Assembly (NCBI RefSeq): GCF_030555055.1
Contig: NZ_JAMOAO010000001.1
Span: 1,736,001 to 1,800,000, forward strand
Source: Nocardiopsis sp. YSL2
Lineage (GTDB): Bacteria > Actinomycetota > Actinomycetes > Streptosporangiales > Streptosporangiaceae
Length of the DNA stretch: 64,000 bases
Direction: 5' to 3'
Shown here: positions 9,358 through 17,865 of the stretch, piece by piece
Layout of the letters: every line of letters starts with the position of its first letter
Numbering within the stretch: the first letter of the stretch is position 1
Made by a program: the position numbers and the translations under genes
The notes under the pieces: model-generated
The model's input: only the letters and a program-made list of their open reading frames with translations
Database searches by the model: none
What the model was told of the DNA's origin: nothing

Positions 9358-10368
9358 ATGCCGCGACCAGTCACCCTGTTCACCGGCCAGTGGGCCGATC
9401 TGCCGTTCGAGGAGTTGTGCTCCCTGGCGTCCGCGTGGGGGTACGACGGCCTGGAGATCGCCTGCTGGGGCGACCACCTCGACGTCACCCGCGCCGCCGT
9501 GGACGACGCCTACGTGCGGGAGCGGTTGGCGGTCCTCGAACGCCACGGCCTGGGCGTGTGGGCGATCTCCAACCACCTGCTCGGCCAGGCGGTGTGCGAC
9601 GACCCCATCGACCAGCGCCACCGCGACATCCTGCCGGCGCGCGTCTGGGGCGACGGCGATCCCGAGGGGGTGCGCCGGCGCGCGGCCGAGGGGATGCGCA
9701 CGACCGCCCGGGCGGCGGCCCGGATGGGCGTGTCCACGGTGGTGGGTTTCACCGGCAGCGCGATCTGGAAGTACGTGGCGATGTTCCCTCCGGTGGGCGA
9801 GGACGTGGTCGAGGCGGGCTACCGGGACTTCGCCGACCGCTGGAACCCGATCCTGGACGTGTTCGACGAGGTGGGCGTGCGCTTCGCCCACGAGGTGCAC
9901 CCCTCGGAGATCGCCTACGACTACTGGTCCACCCAGCGGGCGCTGGAGGCGGTGGGACACCGGCCGGCCTTCGGCCTGAACTGGGACCCCAGCCACATGG
10001 TGTGGCAGGACATCGACCCGGCGGGCTTCCTGTGGGACTTCCGGGACCGGATCTACCACGTGGACTGCAAGGACACCCGCAGGCGGACGGGCAACGGACG
10101 CAACGGGCGTCTGGGTTCGCACCTGCCGTGGGGCGATCCCCGACGGGGGTGGGACTTCGTGTCGACGGGGCACGGGGACGTACCGTGGGAGGACTGCTTC
10201 CGCACGCTGAACGCGATCGGCTACCAGGGTCCGGTGTCGATCGAGTGGGAGGACGCCGGGATGGACCGCCTGGTGGGGGCCGCCGAGGCGGTGGACTTCG
10301 TACGCGCGCACGCCTACGACCCGCCGGAAGCGAGCTTCGACTCCGCCTTCGGTGGTCGGGAGGCCTGA
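9358..10368 (+). CDS. sugar isomerase/epimerase, TIM barrel (second copy)
   Basis: A 336-residue xylose-isomerase-like TIM barrel, distantly related to its neighbour. Candidate metal ligands are E in [14 protein letters not shown] in [13 protein letters not shown] in IYHVDCKDT and E in [17 protein letters not shown] site lies eight bases before the ATG. It is the last gene of the operon; a short GC hairpin (10374-10396) follows. Pairs of such isomerases beside Gfo/Idh/MocA enzymes are typical of inositol- or rare-sugar pathways, but the reaction is not readable here. Confidence 0.88.
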   Translation: MPRPVTLFTGQWADLPFEELCSLASAWGYDGLEIACWGDHLDVTRAAVDDAYVRERLAVLERHGLGVWAISNHLLGQAVCDDPIDQRHRDILPARVWGDGDPEGVRRRAAEGMRTTARAAARMGVSTVVGFTGSAIWKYVAMFPPVGEDVVEAGYRDFADRWNPILDVFDEVGVRFAHEVHPSEIAYDYWSTQRALEAVGHRPAFGLNWDPSHMVWQDIDPAGFLWDFRDRIYHVDCKDTRRRTGNGRNGRLGSHLPWGDPRRGWDFVSTGHGDVPWEDCFRTLNAIGYQGPVSIEWEDAGMDRLVGAAEAVDFVRAHAYDPPEASFDSAFGGREA

Positions 10369-10441
10369 GAAGTGGGCGGTGGGGTGCCGTCCGCCCGCGC
10401 CGGCGTCACCCCGTCGTGACGGCCGGGAGCCCTCCGCCCGC

Positions 10442-10687
10442 TCACATCATGGGGGCGATGACCACCCGGTAGTGGCCGCCCTCGGCGGTGGCGAGGTCCG
10501 TGCGGAAGTCGTTGATCCGGTTGACCGAGCGCTGGACGGTGTCGCTGCGCACGGCACGGGTGTCGGCGGTGGGCAGGTGCTCCCGGATGGACGAGATCGC
10601 CTCGTCGACGGACAGCGCGGTCGCTCTTCGCTCCGGTGTGACACTCCAGCCGTCATCGGACAGGCGGCTGATCGCGATCCGGAACAT
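10442..10687 (-). CDS. small hypothetical protein
   Basis: An 81-residue protein beginning MFRIAISRLSDDGWSVTPE, with a good AGGGAG ribosome site before the ATG. No family recognised; mixed charged residues, no membrane segment. It is the last of three small same-strand genes, 131 bp after the roadblock-like gene, and may share its transcript. Confidence 0.6.
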   Translation of the reverse strand: MFRIAISRLSDDGWSVTPERRATALSVDEAISSIREHLPTADTRAVRSDTVQRSVNRINDFRTDLATAEGGHYRVVIAPMM

Positions 10688-10818
10688 CCCGGTTCTCCCT
10701 GCGTTGTCGGGGGGGGCTGGAGCGCCATTCTCCCCCATCGCCCACGACCGCGGAAGAGCGGTCCGGTCGGGTGTGGACGGCGGCGCCGTCCGCACCCGGG
10801 TCCGGTCCGAGGCCCCCG

Positions 10819-11190
10819 TCAGACCTCCAGCTCCTCCTCGATCCCCTTGAGGCGGTGCCTGGCCAGGGCCAGGTTGGCACGCGCCCGGTCCAGCGCGAGG
10901 TAGAGGAACAGGCCCTGCCCCTTGCGGTTCGTGAGGGGACGGATGATGTGGTACTGGCTGGACAGCGAGATGAGGATGTCCTCCAGCCCCTGTTTGAGCC
11001 CGAGCTGGTCCATCGTCCTCATCTTGGCCCGGACGACCTCGGTGTTGCCCGCGGCGGCGACGTCGAGGTCCAGTCCGCTGGTCGAATTGAGCGATCCCAG
11101 GGACATTCCGCTGTTGTAGTCCACGACCGCGGCGCCGAGGGCTCCCTCGATCGCCATCATTTCCTTCAGTCCGGCTTCGATGTTCGGCAT
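10819..11190 (-). CDS. roadblock/LC7-like small protein
   Basis: A 123-residue soluble protein (MPNIEAGLKEMMAIEG, then GAAVVDYNSGMSLGSL and QYHIIRPLTNRKGQGLFLYLAL). The pattern of an N-terminal helix, a G-A-A-V-V-D strand and a late Q-Y-H-I-I-R-P-L strand resembles the roadblock/LC7 (MglB-like) fold found in actinobacterial GTPase modules. A strong AAGGAGAGAGAAGG site precedes the ATG. No Ras-like GTPase or histidine kinase is nearby, so this is not a complete 'conservon'. Confidence is high for the gene, moderate for the fold. Confidence 0.7.
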   Translation of the reverse strand: MPNIEAGLKEMMAIEGALGAAVVDYNSGMSLGSLNSTSGLDLDVAAAGNTEVVRAKMRTMDQLGLKQGLEDILISLSSQYHIIRPLTNRKGQGLFLYLALDRARANLALARHRLKGIEEELEV

Positions 11191-11285
11191 GTCCTTCTCT
11201 CTCCTTGTGGTCATGTGGCGCACAAGCGGCCGTTGGGCCATCCAACGGCGGATGCGCACGCGCCGTGGTTCGAACCGGCGACCGG

Positions 11286-11783
11286 TCACGCGATCACGGA
11301 CCCCTTCCATGGGCGGTCGACCGATAGTGAGCGGAGCCCGGTCAGAACGCGGTCGAGCACCGCGCGGTCCACTGTGGACGCGGCTCGGGGGACGGAGCGT
11401 CCGCGCTCGCGCCGGGGCGGCAGTCGCGGGTGCCGACGGGACGCCGGCAGGTGTGCCGAGCCCGACAGGCCGCGCAGCCGCCGCAGAGCGAACCCGAGGT
11501 GACCGCGGTCCCGTTCCATCCGCACCTGCACGCACAGGTCCGATCCCTTCAGAACGGCGATCAACAGGTGGTGGTCGCCGTCGGTCACGACCACGTCCTC
11601 CACCGCCTCGGCGGTGTACTGGGCGCTGGCTCCGATGGCCCGGACGATCGCCACCGCCTCCGTGGGCCGGTCCTCGACACCGGCGAGGGAGACCGTCGCG
11701 CCCTCACGCCAGTCGACCAGCGAGACGCTGCGGACTCCGGGTGTCGTGAGCATCTCCCGCATCTGCTGGTCGATGGAGAGCAC
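11286..11783 (-). CDS. roadblock-like protein with Arg-rich tail
   Basis: A 165-residue protein. The GTG at 11783 is chosen because AAGGAG stands six bases before it; the longer open frame has no ribosome site. Residues 1-100 (LSIDQQMREMLTTPGVRSVS ... VVVTDGDHHLLIAVLKGSDL) share the strand-helix pattern of the next gene and look like a second roadblock-type domain. The C-terminal 65 residues are arginine-rich and probably disordered. It heads the small operon running to 10442. Confidence 0.65.
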   Translation of the reverse strand: MLSIDQQMREMLTTPGVRSVSLVDWREGATVSLAGVEDRPTEAVAIVRAIGASAQYTAEAVEDVVVTDGDHHLLIAVLKGSDLCVQVRMERDRGHLGFALRRLRGLSGSAHLPASRRHPRLPPRRERGRSVPRAASTVDRAVLDRVLTGLRSLSVDRPWKGSVIA

Positions 11784-12002
11784 GGCGGCTCCTTCGGGGG
11801 AGAGCCGGGGGCGACGCACGTCGACCCTCGGGAGCGGTTGAGGCCCTCGGCGGCCCCTACGGACTCCACGACGATAGGACGCCTGGGCGAGCTCCGCAGG
11901 CATTCTCTGAATTACCTGACTTTCGTCCAGAAAAGTGGCAAACCATCACTATCCCGAAAGAAGCGACACAGGAGATTTATTCATCTTTGGGCGTCACAAA
12001 AC

Positions 12003-12034
12003 AGTGGCCGCCCGGAACATACCGGGCGACCACT
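12003..12034 (-). terminator. terminator of the carbonic anhydrase gene
   Basis: AGTGGCCGCCCGG and CCGGGCGACCACT pair over 13 positions with one mismatch around a six-base loop. Read on the minus strand, the stem is followed by GTTTTGT, a good intrinsic terminator 50 bases after the stop codon. Confidence 0.75.
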
Positions 12035-12082
12035 TCTGTCATGTTCCGGGTGCTTGCCGCACTGCCTTCCGGAGGAGGGGAA

Positions 12083-12778
12083 TCACAGCCACACGACCTC
12101 GGACGTCTCCAGGTCGTAGCGCGCCGCGACGATCTCCAGACGCCCGGAGTCGACCTTCTCGCGCAGGTCGGCGTCCTGGCGCAGCTGCTCCGCGATGTGG
12201 ACGGCGTTGGCCCGCACGCAGTCGTCGATGAAGTCCTCGCCGTCGTCGGGCGTGGAGTCGACGACCTCCAGGAGCTGCTCGACGAGGAAGCCGATGTGGC
12301 CCTCGGGCACGTCGCCGCTCTCGTGCGCCTCGACGGCGGCGGTGACGGCGCCGCACGACTGGTGGCCCAGGACGACGATGAGGGGGACGTCGATGTGCGC
12401 GGCGTAGCTCAGACTGCCCAGCACCGAGTCGTCCAGGACCTGCCCGGCGGAGCGGATGGTGAACAGGTCGCCGAGCCCCTGGTCGAACACCAGCTCCGGG
12501 GGCACCCGCGAGTCGGCGCAGCCGAGGACGCAGGCGAAGGGATTCTGGCCGTTGACGAGCTGGGCCCGTCGGCCGCGTCCCTCATGGGGGTGGCGGGGGC
12601 GGAAGCACCGCCAGCGCTCGTTGCCCTGCTTGAGCAGGCGCAGGGAGGACGCCGGGTCACCGGCGTCGGGCGTGCCCACCGGGTCCGCCCACGCGGACGC
12701 GGGGATCGCGGTGGCTACGGCGGCCCCGGCTCCACCGAGGAGGGAGGAGCGTAAGGCGTTGCGGCGTGTGATGGCCAT
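12083..12778 (-). CDS. Tat-exported beta-carbonic anhydrase
   Basis: A 231-residue beta-class carbonic anhydrase that interconverts CO2 and bicarbonate. Zinc ligands are C and D in GCADSRVPPEL and H and C in VLGHQSCGAV. The N-terminus MAITRRNALRSSLLGGAG followed by a hydrophobic stretch and ASAWA is a twin-arginine signal, so the folded zinc enzyme is probably exported, unlike cytosolic house-keeping enzymes. It stands alone between its own terminator and a regulatory-looking upstream region with direct repeats. Confidence 0.93.
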   Translation of the reverse strand: MAITRRNALRSSLLGGAGAAVATAIPASAWADPVGTPDAGDPASSLRLLKQGNERWRCFRPRHPHEGRGRRAQLVNGQNPFACVLGCADSRVPPELVFDQGLGDLFTIRSAGQVLDDSVLGSLSYAAHIDVPLIVVLGHQSCGAVTAAVEAHESGDVPEGHIGFLVEQLLEVVDSTPDDGEDFIDDCVRANAVHIAEQLRQDADLREKVDSGRLEIVAARYDLETSEVVWL

Positions 12779-12803
12779 GGCGTGAACTCAGATCCTCGCT
12801 ATG

Positions 12804-12834
12804 GGGACAAAACGTGTCCCTGTCCCACAAAACG
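12804..12834. promoter_or_regulatory. direct and inverted repeats before carbonic anhydrase gene
   Basis: ACAAAACG occurs at 12807-12814 and again at 12827-12834, exactly 20 bp apart (two helical turns). Overlapping these, GGGACA-aaacg-TGTCCC forms an inverted repeat at 12804-12820. The arrangement 30-55 bp upstream of the start suggests an activator or repressor site. Confidence 0.4.
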
Positions 12835-12961
12835 AGGTAAAACTACTCCTAGCTACGGCTCTGTCACTACACCCTTGACGGATTCCTAACGTCGTTGACG
12901 CCTTCCTCAGACGCAGGCCAGGCGCCCCGGCACACCCCGGGGGCCGACTATGCTGAGATAC

Positions 12962-12979
12962 TGACCGATCGTTCGTTAA
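12962..12979. promoter_or_regulatory. candidate TetR operator
   Basis: TGACCGATCGTTCGTTAA is an imperfect palindrome (six of nine paired positions) of the ACCGAnCGnTCG kind bound by many TetR regulators, located 78 bp before the TetR start. A TATGCT -10-like hexamer lies at 12949-12954. Confidence 0.45.
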
Positions 12980-13056
12980 TCGAGCGCCCGTGATCCCGAC
13001 GACACCGGGCCCACGCCCCGTTCACCAGGGACGACCAGGAGGTAGATTCACCTACC

Positions 13057-13689
13057 GTGCCTCGATCATCCTCACTCGAACCGCCGCCCTCCCGCCGAGA
13101 GCCCGGCCGGCGCCGTTCCGGCCGCCCGGGCCACGACGCCGACTCCGTGCTGCGCGTGGCCGCGCGCGTGTTCAACGAGCGCGGGTACGACGGCACGAGC
13201 ATGGAGGATCTGGCGCGCGCCCTGGGCGTGACCAAGTCCGCGATCTACCACCACGTCACCGGCAAGACGGAGCTGCTGCGGCGCTCCCTGGACCTGGCGC
13301 TGGACGCCCTGTTCGCGGTCACACGTGAGGAGGCCTCCACCAGCGGCCCGGCCATCGACCGCCTGGAGAACGTCCTGCGGGGCAGCGTCCGGGTTCTGGT
13401 GGAGGAGCTGCCGCACGTCACCCTGCTGCTGCGCGTGCGCGGCAACACGGAGGTCGAGCAGCACGCCCTGGCCCGCCGCCGCGAGTTCGACCACCTCGTC
13501 GCCGGGCTCGTGCGTGAGGGCATCGCCGCCGGCGAGATCCGGGGCGACGTGGACCCCGCGATCGCCGCGCGCCTGCTGTTCGGCATGGTCAATTCGATCG
13601 TGGAGTGGTACAGGCCGGACCGCGGACTGGACGCCGAGGAACTCGCCGAGTCCCTCTCCCGCATGGCCTTCCAAGGACTGCGCGCCTGA
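13057..13689 (+). CDS. TetR-family transcriptional regulator
   Basis: A 210-residue repressor. The DNA-binding region (about residues 26-72) contains VFNERGYDGTSMEDLARALG and TKSAIYHHVTGKTELLRR; a helical ligand-binding domain follows. The GTG start has an AGGAGG 14 bases upstream, unusually far, with a small hairpin GGTAG/CTACC (13039-13054) between that could bring it closer. An operator-like palindrome upstream suggests autoregulation. The targets are not evident; the gene is followed by an unrelated MHYT gene after 172 bp. Confidence 0.88.
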   Translation: MPRSSSLEPPPSRREPGRRRSGRPGHDADSVLRVAARVFNERGYDGTSMEDLARALGVTKSAIYHHVTGKTELLRRSLDLALDALFAVTREEASTSGPAIDRLENVLRGSVRVLVEELPHVTLLLRVRGNTEVEQHALARRREFDHLVAGLVREGIAAGEIRGDVDPAIAARLLFGMVNSIVEWYRPDRGLDAEELAESLSRMAFQGLRA

Positions 13690-13861
13690 GGCGTCCGTCG
13701 AGGGCGGCGGTCCGCCCCCGCGCGATGCCCTCCGGGCGGTCGCGGGCGGGCGAATGGCCACATCAGGCCAGGAAGCAGCCCCGGACAGACCTGGCCAAGC
13801 GCCCCCCGCGTCCCTAGAATCCCTACACCGTCTCCCCCAACGGTTCAGGAAAGCGGCGCTC

Positions 13862-14704
13862 GTGACCGACCAGCTCTCGCAGGACTGGCTGACCCCTGCC
13901 ATCGCCTTCTCCGTGTCCGTGTGCGGTTCGGTCCTCGGCCTGGCCTTCGCCGGCCGCGCGCGACGGGCCCGCGGTGCCGCCCGGTGGCAGTGGCTGATCC
14001 TGGCCGCGTTCTCGCTCGGCGGCATGGCCGTGTGGTCCATGCACTTCATCGCGATGATGGGCTTCAGGGTCGCCGGCGCCCTGATCCGCTACGACGCCTT
14101 CCTCACCCTGGTCAGCGGCGTCACCGCCGTGGTGGTCATGGGCGCGGCGCTGACGATGACCATCCGCAGGCGCACGCTGCCCTGGATTCTCGCCGGGGGC
14201 GCTCTCGCGGGCGCTGGGGTGGTCGCCATGCACTACACGGGCATGGCCTCGATGAACATGCACGGCACGATGCACCATGCTCCGTCCGCCATCGCCGCCG
14301 CCTGCGTCATCGCGCTCGTGGCGGCCACGGTGGCGATGTGGTTCTCGGCCCGGCTGCGCGGCGCACCCGCGATCGCCGCCGGATCCCTCGTGATGGCGGT
14401 CGCCGTGACGAGCGTGCACTACACGGCGATGACGGGCGTCAGCGTCGCGGCCCCGGAAGCGGTCCGGACCGACCCGCCGCCCGGCTCCACCGCGGCCGAC
14501 CTGCTGCTGCCGGTGATCATCGGACTGTTCGTCCTGCTGCTCGTGTGCAGCCTCTTCCTGATGCTGGGCGAGGAGGAGGAGCGGGTCGACCCCTCCCCCT
14601 CCGGCAGCGGCCCTCAGCACCCCCACGGGACCGCGCGGAGCACGCCGGAGGACTACAGGCCCCGGCACGGCACCGACGATGTCTGGCACCGCCCCCGCCG
14701 GTAA
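13862..14704 (+). CDS. MHYT-domain integral membrane sensor
   Basis: A 280-residue protein with about seven transmembrane helices. The three repeats of the MHYT sensor domain are plain: WSMHFIAM, VAMHYTGM and SVHYTAMTG, whose Met and His residues are thought to bind copper and sense a diatomic gas. There is no attached GGDEF, EAL or kinase domain, only a short charged, Pro/Ser-rich cytoplasmic tail. The GTG follows AGGAAAG. Whether it signals or simply binds metal is unknown. Confidence 0.9.
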   Translation: MTDQLSQDWLTPAIAFSVSVCGSVLGLAFAGRARRARGAARWQWLILAAFSLGGMAVWSMHFIAMMGFRVAGALIRYDAFLTLVSGVTAVVVMGAALTMTIRRRTLPWILAGGALAGAGVVAMHYTGMASMNMHGTMHHAPSAIAAACVIALVAATVAMWFSARLRGAPAIAAGSLVMAVAVTSVHYTAMTGVSVAAPEAVRTDPPPGSTAADLLLPVIIGLFVLLLVCSLFLMLGEEEERVDPSPSGSGPQHPHGTARSTPEDYRPRHGTDDVWHRPRR

Positions 14705-15003
14705 CGGCGCGACCGCGGGGCAACACCCGGGAAACATGTGACGCATGTCTCATTCGACGTGCCGGGCCCCTGGACAGCCCTGCACGCAGGGAGACCTCGC
14801 GCGTCAACCTTGACTTCATGACTTGAACTCAACCATCAGATTTCAATCAGAGTTGCGGCCTGGGTCACTCTTTTGCTTAAGGTTCTTGAAGGCAACGACG
14901 CCTAGGGCCGCACTTTGCCTCTCGTTGGTGAACTCAACGAGCCGAGTGCGAGTCGCGGTCCCGTACCCCCGGTTGCCGTCACCGAGCACCTTCTGGAGAT
15001 CCC
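14705..15003. other. intergenic region before sugar porter
   Basis: About 300 bp with no convincing gene. It is locally richer in A/T than its surroundings and holds an inverted repeat CTCGTTG-gtgaact-CAACGAG (14921-14941), a possible operator or leader hairpin for the downstream transporter gene. Confidence 0.4.
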
Positions 15004-16425
15004 GTGAGCACCACCGCACCCGCCGGACCGCACCCGCCCGCGGTCCGACCACCGAACCTGCGCTACGTCGTCTTCATCGCCGCTGCCGCCGCGCTGGGCG
15101 GATTCCTCTTCGGCTACGACAGCGCGGTCATCAACGGAGCGGTCGAGGGGATCCGGGGCCGGTTCGGCGTCGGGCCGGCGGCCCTCGGCGCGGTCATCGC
15201 CATCCCCCTGCTCGGTGCCGCCGCCGGTGCCGTGATCGCCGGCCGTCTGGCCGACCGCGTCGGCCGCCCCCGGGTCATGCAGCTGGCCGCGCTGCTGTTC
15301 GCGATCAGCGCCGTCGGTTCGATGCTGCCCTTCACCGTATGGGACCTGGCGGTCTGGCGCGCCCTCGGCGGCATCGCCATCGGCATGGCGTCGGTCATCG
15401 CCCCCGCCTACATCGCCGAGGTCGCCCCGGCCGCCTACCGCGGTCGGCTCGCGTCCTTCCAGCAGGCCGCGATCGTGCTGGGCATCGCCGTCTCGCAGCT
15501 GGTCAACTGGGGCCTGCTGTCGCTGGCCGACGGCGACCAGCGCGGCACCCTGCTCGGCCTGGAGTCCTGGCAGGTCATGCTGGGCGTCGAGATCGTCCCC
15601 GCGGTGGTCTACGGAGTGCTCGCGCTGCGGATCCCCGAGTCGCCGCGCCACCTGGTCGCCACCGGCCGGACCGAGGAGGCCAAGAGGGTACTGGCCGCGG
15701 TGGAGGGCGGCGGCGACCTGGACGCCGAGGTCGCCCGGATCGACGCACGGATGCGCGGCGAGCACAAGCCCGTCCTGCGCGACCTCTTCGGCGGCCGCAC
15801 CGGCCTGCTGCCCATCGTCTGGGTCGGCATCGGCCTGTCCGTCTTCCAGCAGCTCGTCGGGATCAACGTGATCTTCTACTACAGCTCCTCGCTGTGGCAG
15901 TCGGTCGGTATCGACCCGAGCAGTTCGTTCCTCTACTCGTTCACCACGTCGATCATCAACATCCTCGGCACCGTGATCGCGATGCTGCTGGTCGACCGGA
16001 TCGGCCGCAAGCCGCTGGCCCTGATCGGCTCGGCCGGTATGGCCGTCTCACTGGGGCTGGCCGCCTGGGCGTTCTCGTTCACCACCGAGATCGACGGGGA
16101 GATCGCCCTGCCCGACCCGCAGGGTGCCGTCGCCCTGTTCGCGGCGCACGCGTTCGTGCTCTTCTTCGCCCTGTCCTGGGGCGTGGTCGTGTGGGTGATG
16201 CTCGGCGAGATCTTCCCCAACCGGATCCGCGCCGCCGCGCTCGGCGTCGCCGCCTCCGCCCAGTGGATCGCCAACTGGCTCATCACCGTCAGCTTCCCGT
16301 CCCTCTCCGACTGGAACCTGGCCGGTTCGTACGTGATCTACGCGGCCTTCGCCCTGCTCTCCATCCCGTTCATCCTCAAGTGGGTGCCCGAGACCAAGGG
16401 CCGGACCCTGGAGGAGATGGACTGA
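15004..16425 (+). CDS. MFS sugar porter (glucose/galactose type)
   Basis: A 473-residue, 12-helix proton symporter or facilitator. Family signatures are clear: GRLADRVGRPR after helix 2, PAYIAEVAPAAYRGRLAS before helix 4-5, PESPRHLV in the central loop, QQLVGINVIFYYSSSLW in helix 7, DRIGRKPL, and PETKGRTLEEMD at the end. It resembles actinobacterial GlcP-type glucose permeases. GTG is chosen with GGAGA just upstream. It stands alone and is followed by a strong hairpin. Confidence 0.92.
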   Translation: MSTTAPAGPHPPAVRPPNLRYVVFIAAAAALGGFLFGYDSAVINGAVEGIRGRFGVGPAALGAVIAIPLLGAAAGAVIAGRLADRVGRPRVMQLAALLFAISAVGSMLPFTVWDLAVWRALGGIAIGMASVIAPAYIAEVAPAAYRGRLASFQQAAIVLGIAVSQLVNWGLLSLADGDQRGTLLGLESWQVMLGVEIVPAVVYGVLALRIPESPRHLVATGRTEEAKRVLAAVEGGGDLDAEVARIDARMRGEHKPVLRDLFGGRTGLLPIVWVGIGLSVFQQLVGINVIFYYSSSLWQSVGIDPSSSFLYSFTTSIINILGTVIAMLLVDRIGRKPLALIGSAGMAVSLGLAAWAFSFTTEIDGEIALPDPQGAVALFAAHAFVLFFALSWGVVVWVMLGEIFPNRIRAAALGVAASAQWIANWLITVSFPSLSDWNLAGSYVIYAAFALLSIPFILKWVPETKGRTLEEMD

Positions 16426-16440
16426 GGCGCCGATCCCCGA

Positions 16441-16475
16441 CGAGGCGGGCCACCGCGGTGCGGCGGCCCGCCTCG
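16441..16475 (+). terminator. terminator of sugar porter gene
   Basis: CGAGGCGGGCC pairs perfectly with GGCCCGCCTCG; the 13-base loop can itself form CCGC/GCGG. It begins 15 bp after the stop and lacks a T-run, as often in high-GC actinomycetes. Confidence 0.75.
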
Positions 16476-16584
16476 CGCGCGTGAAAAACCTGTGGCGCGA
16501 CGGACGGGAGCGCACCTAGGATCGACTCGCCCGAACGCCCCGTGCGCGTGCACGACGGCCGACGACGACGGAGAGGAACGTGCC

Positions 16585-16641
16585 ATGACGGACTTCACGA
16601 GTGGCCCAGCCCCAGTCTTCCCGATCGTCCGCGAGCCCTGA
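16585..16641 (+). CDS. possible 18-residue leader peptide upstream of rsgA
   Basis: An ATG at 16585 preceded by GGAGAGG encodes MTDFTSGPAPVFPIVREP and then stops 47 bp before the rsgA start. Its ribosome site is better than that of rsgA. It could be a translated leader or chance. Confidence 0.3.
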   Translation: MTDFTSGPAPVFPIVREP

Positions 16642-16688
16642 CGGACCCCTTCGCGCGGTCCCACGGCTCGCCTCCCAGAGAGCCTGTC

Positions 16689-17804
16689 GTGAGCACACAC
16701 TGCCTGTCGTCCACCCCGTCCCACCCACTGGACGCCCTCGGCTGGAACGCCCGGGTCGAAGCCGCCTTCGACGCCGTCGCGCTGTCCAGCGAACACGTCC
16801 TCCTGCCCGCCCGCGTCTCCGCGGCGCGCAGGGGCGGCGCCGAGATCCGCCTGCCGGGCGTTCGCGACGCCGCCTTCGCCCCCGCGGTCCGCAGGGCCGC
16901 GCACACCGACCCCGCCGCCGCCCCGTGCAGCGGTGACTGGGTCGCCGTCCGCCGCTCAGGCGACGACTGGCTCGTCGAGGCCGTCCTCGAACGCGCCGGC
17001 ACACTCGTCCGCCAGGGCGTGGCCAAGGACTCCCACGACCAGGTCCTGGCCGCCAACGTCGACTATGTCCTCATCTGCGAGGCCGCCGACCAGGGTCCCA
17101 ACATGGGACGCCTGGAACGCTTCCTCAGCCTGGTCTGGGCCGGCGGTGCCACCCCGGTGGTCGCCGTCACCAAGGCCGAACTGGCCGGTGAACGCCTCCC
17201 CGAGGTCGTCGAACTGGTCGAGTCGGTCAGCTCCGGCACCGACGTGTACACCGTGAGCGCCCACACCGGCCAGGGGCTGGACGCACTGGCCGCCCGACTG
17301 CGGCCCGGCACGACATGGGTCCTGCTGGGAACCTCGGGCGCGGGCAAGTCGAGCCTGGTCAACGCGGTCGCCGGACACTCCCTGATGGACACCGGGGAGA
17401 TCCGCCAGGACAAGCGGGGGCGCCACACCACCACCCACCGGCAGTTGCTCGCACTGCCGGGCGGCGCCCTGGTCCTGGACATCCCCGGGGTGCGCCGGAT
17501 CGACGTCCCCGGGGACGGGTCGGGCGTCGACCGGACCTTCGCCGACGTCCTGGCCCACGCCGAGGAGTGCCGTTTCCGGGACTGCTCGCACGACACCGAG
17601 CCCGGTTGCGCGGTCCAGGCCGCCATCGACGAGGGCGAGCTGGACGCCCGCCGCCTGGCGCGGTGGAACCGGCTGCGCCGCGAGTCGGAGTGGAACCGGT
17701 CCCGGGGCGACCACCGGGTCCGCGAGGAGCGCAAGCGCCAGGGGAAGGCCCTGGACAAGGCGGCCAGGGACGCCGGGCGGCGCAAGCGCGGCCATCACCA
17801 CTGA
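16689..17804 (+). CDS. rsgA: small ribosomal subunit biogenesis GTPase RsgA
   Basis: A 371-residue circularly permuted GTPase that checks late 30S assembly. An N-terminal OB-like domain precedes the G domain with motifs in permuted order: TKAE (G4), SAHTGQG (G5), GTSGAGKSSLVN (G1) and DIPG (G3), then a zinc site CRFRDCSHDTEPGC. The C-terminal tail is lysine/arginine-rich and ends in three histidines. The GTG at 16689 is the most likely start; the frame runs further upstream but without support. G4 is TKAE rather than NKxD, a common variation. Confidence 0.92.
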   Translation: MSTHCLSSTPSHPLDALGWNARVEAAFDAVALSSEHVLLPARVSAARRGGAEIRLPGVRDAAFAPAVRRAAHTDPAAAPCSGDWVAVRRSGDDWLVEAVLERAGTLVRQGVAKDSHDQVLAANVDYVLICEAADQGPNMGRLERFLSLVWAGGATPVVAVTKAELAGERLPEVVELVESVSSGTDVYTVSAHTGQGLDALAARLRPGTTWVLLGTSGAGKSSLVNAVAGHSLMDTGEIRQDKRGRHTTTHRQLLALPGGALVLDIPGVRRIDVPGDGSGVDRTFADVLAHAEECRFRDCSHDTEPGCAVQAAIDEGELDARRLARWNRLRRESEWNRSRGDHRVREERKRQGKALDKAARDAGRRKRGHHH

Positions 17805-17822
17805 CCGGCAGCGCCATCGCCG

Positions 17823-17861
17823 GGCCCCGACGGCCGCCGCGACCCGCGGCGGCCCGGGGCC
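17823..17861. terminator. bidirectional terminator between rsgA and tatD
   Basis: GGCCGCCGC-gaccc-GCGGCGGCC forms a perfect nine-pair stem, extended by GGCCCC/GGGGCC outside. It lies between the two convergent genes. Confidence 0.7.
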
Positions 17862-17865
17862 GGTC

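Noticed and set aside
10442..11245. A single 267-codon minus-strand protein
   Set aside because: Strong ribosome sites and recognisable starts show two separate genes in different frames; the joined frame is a shadow upstream of 10687.
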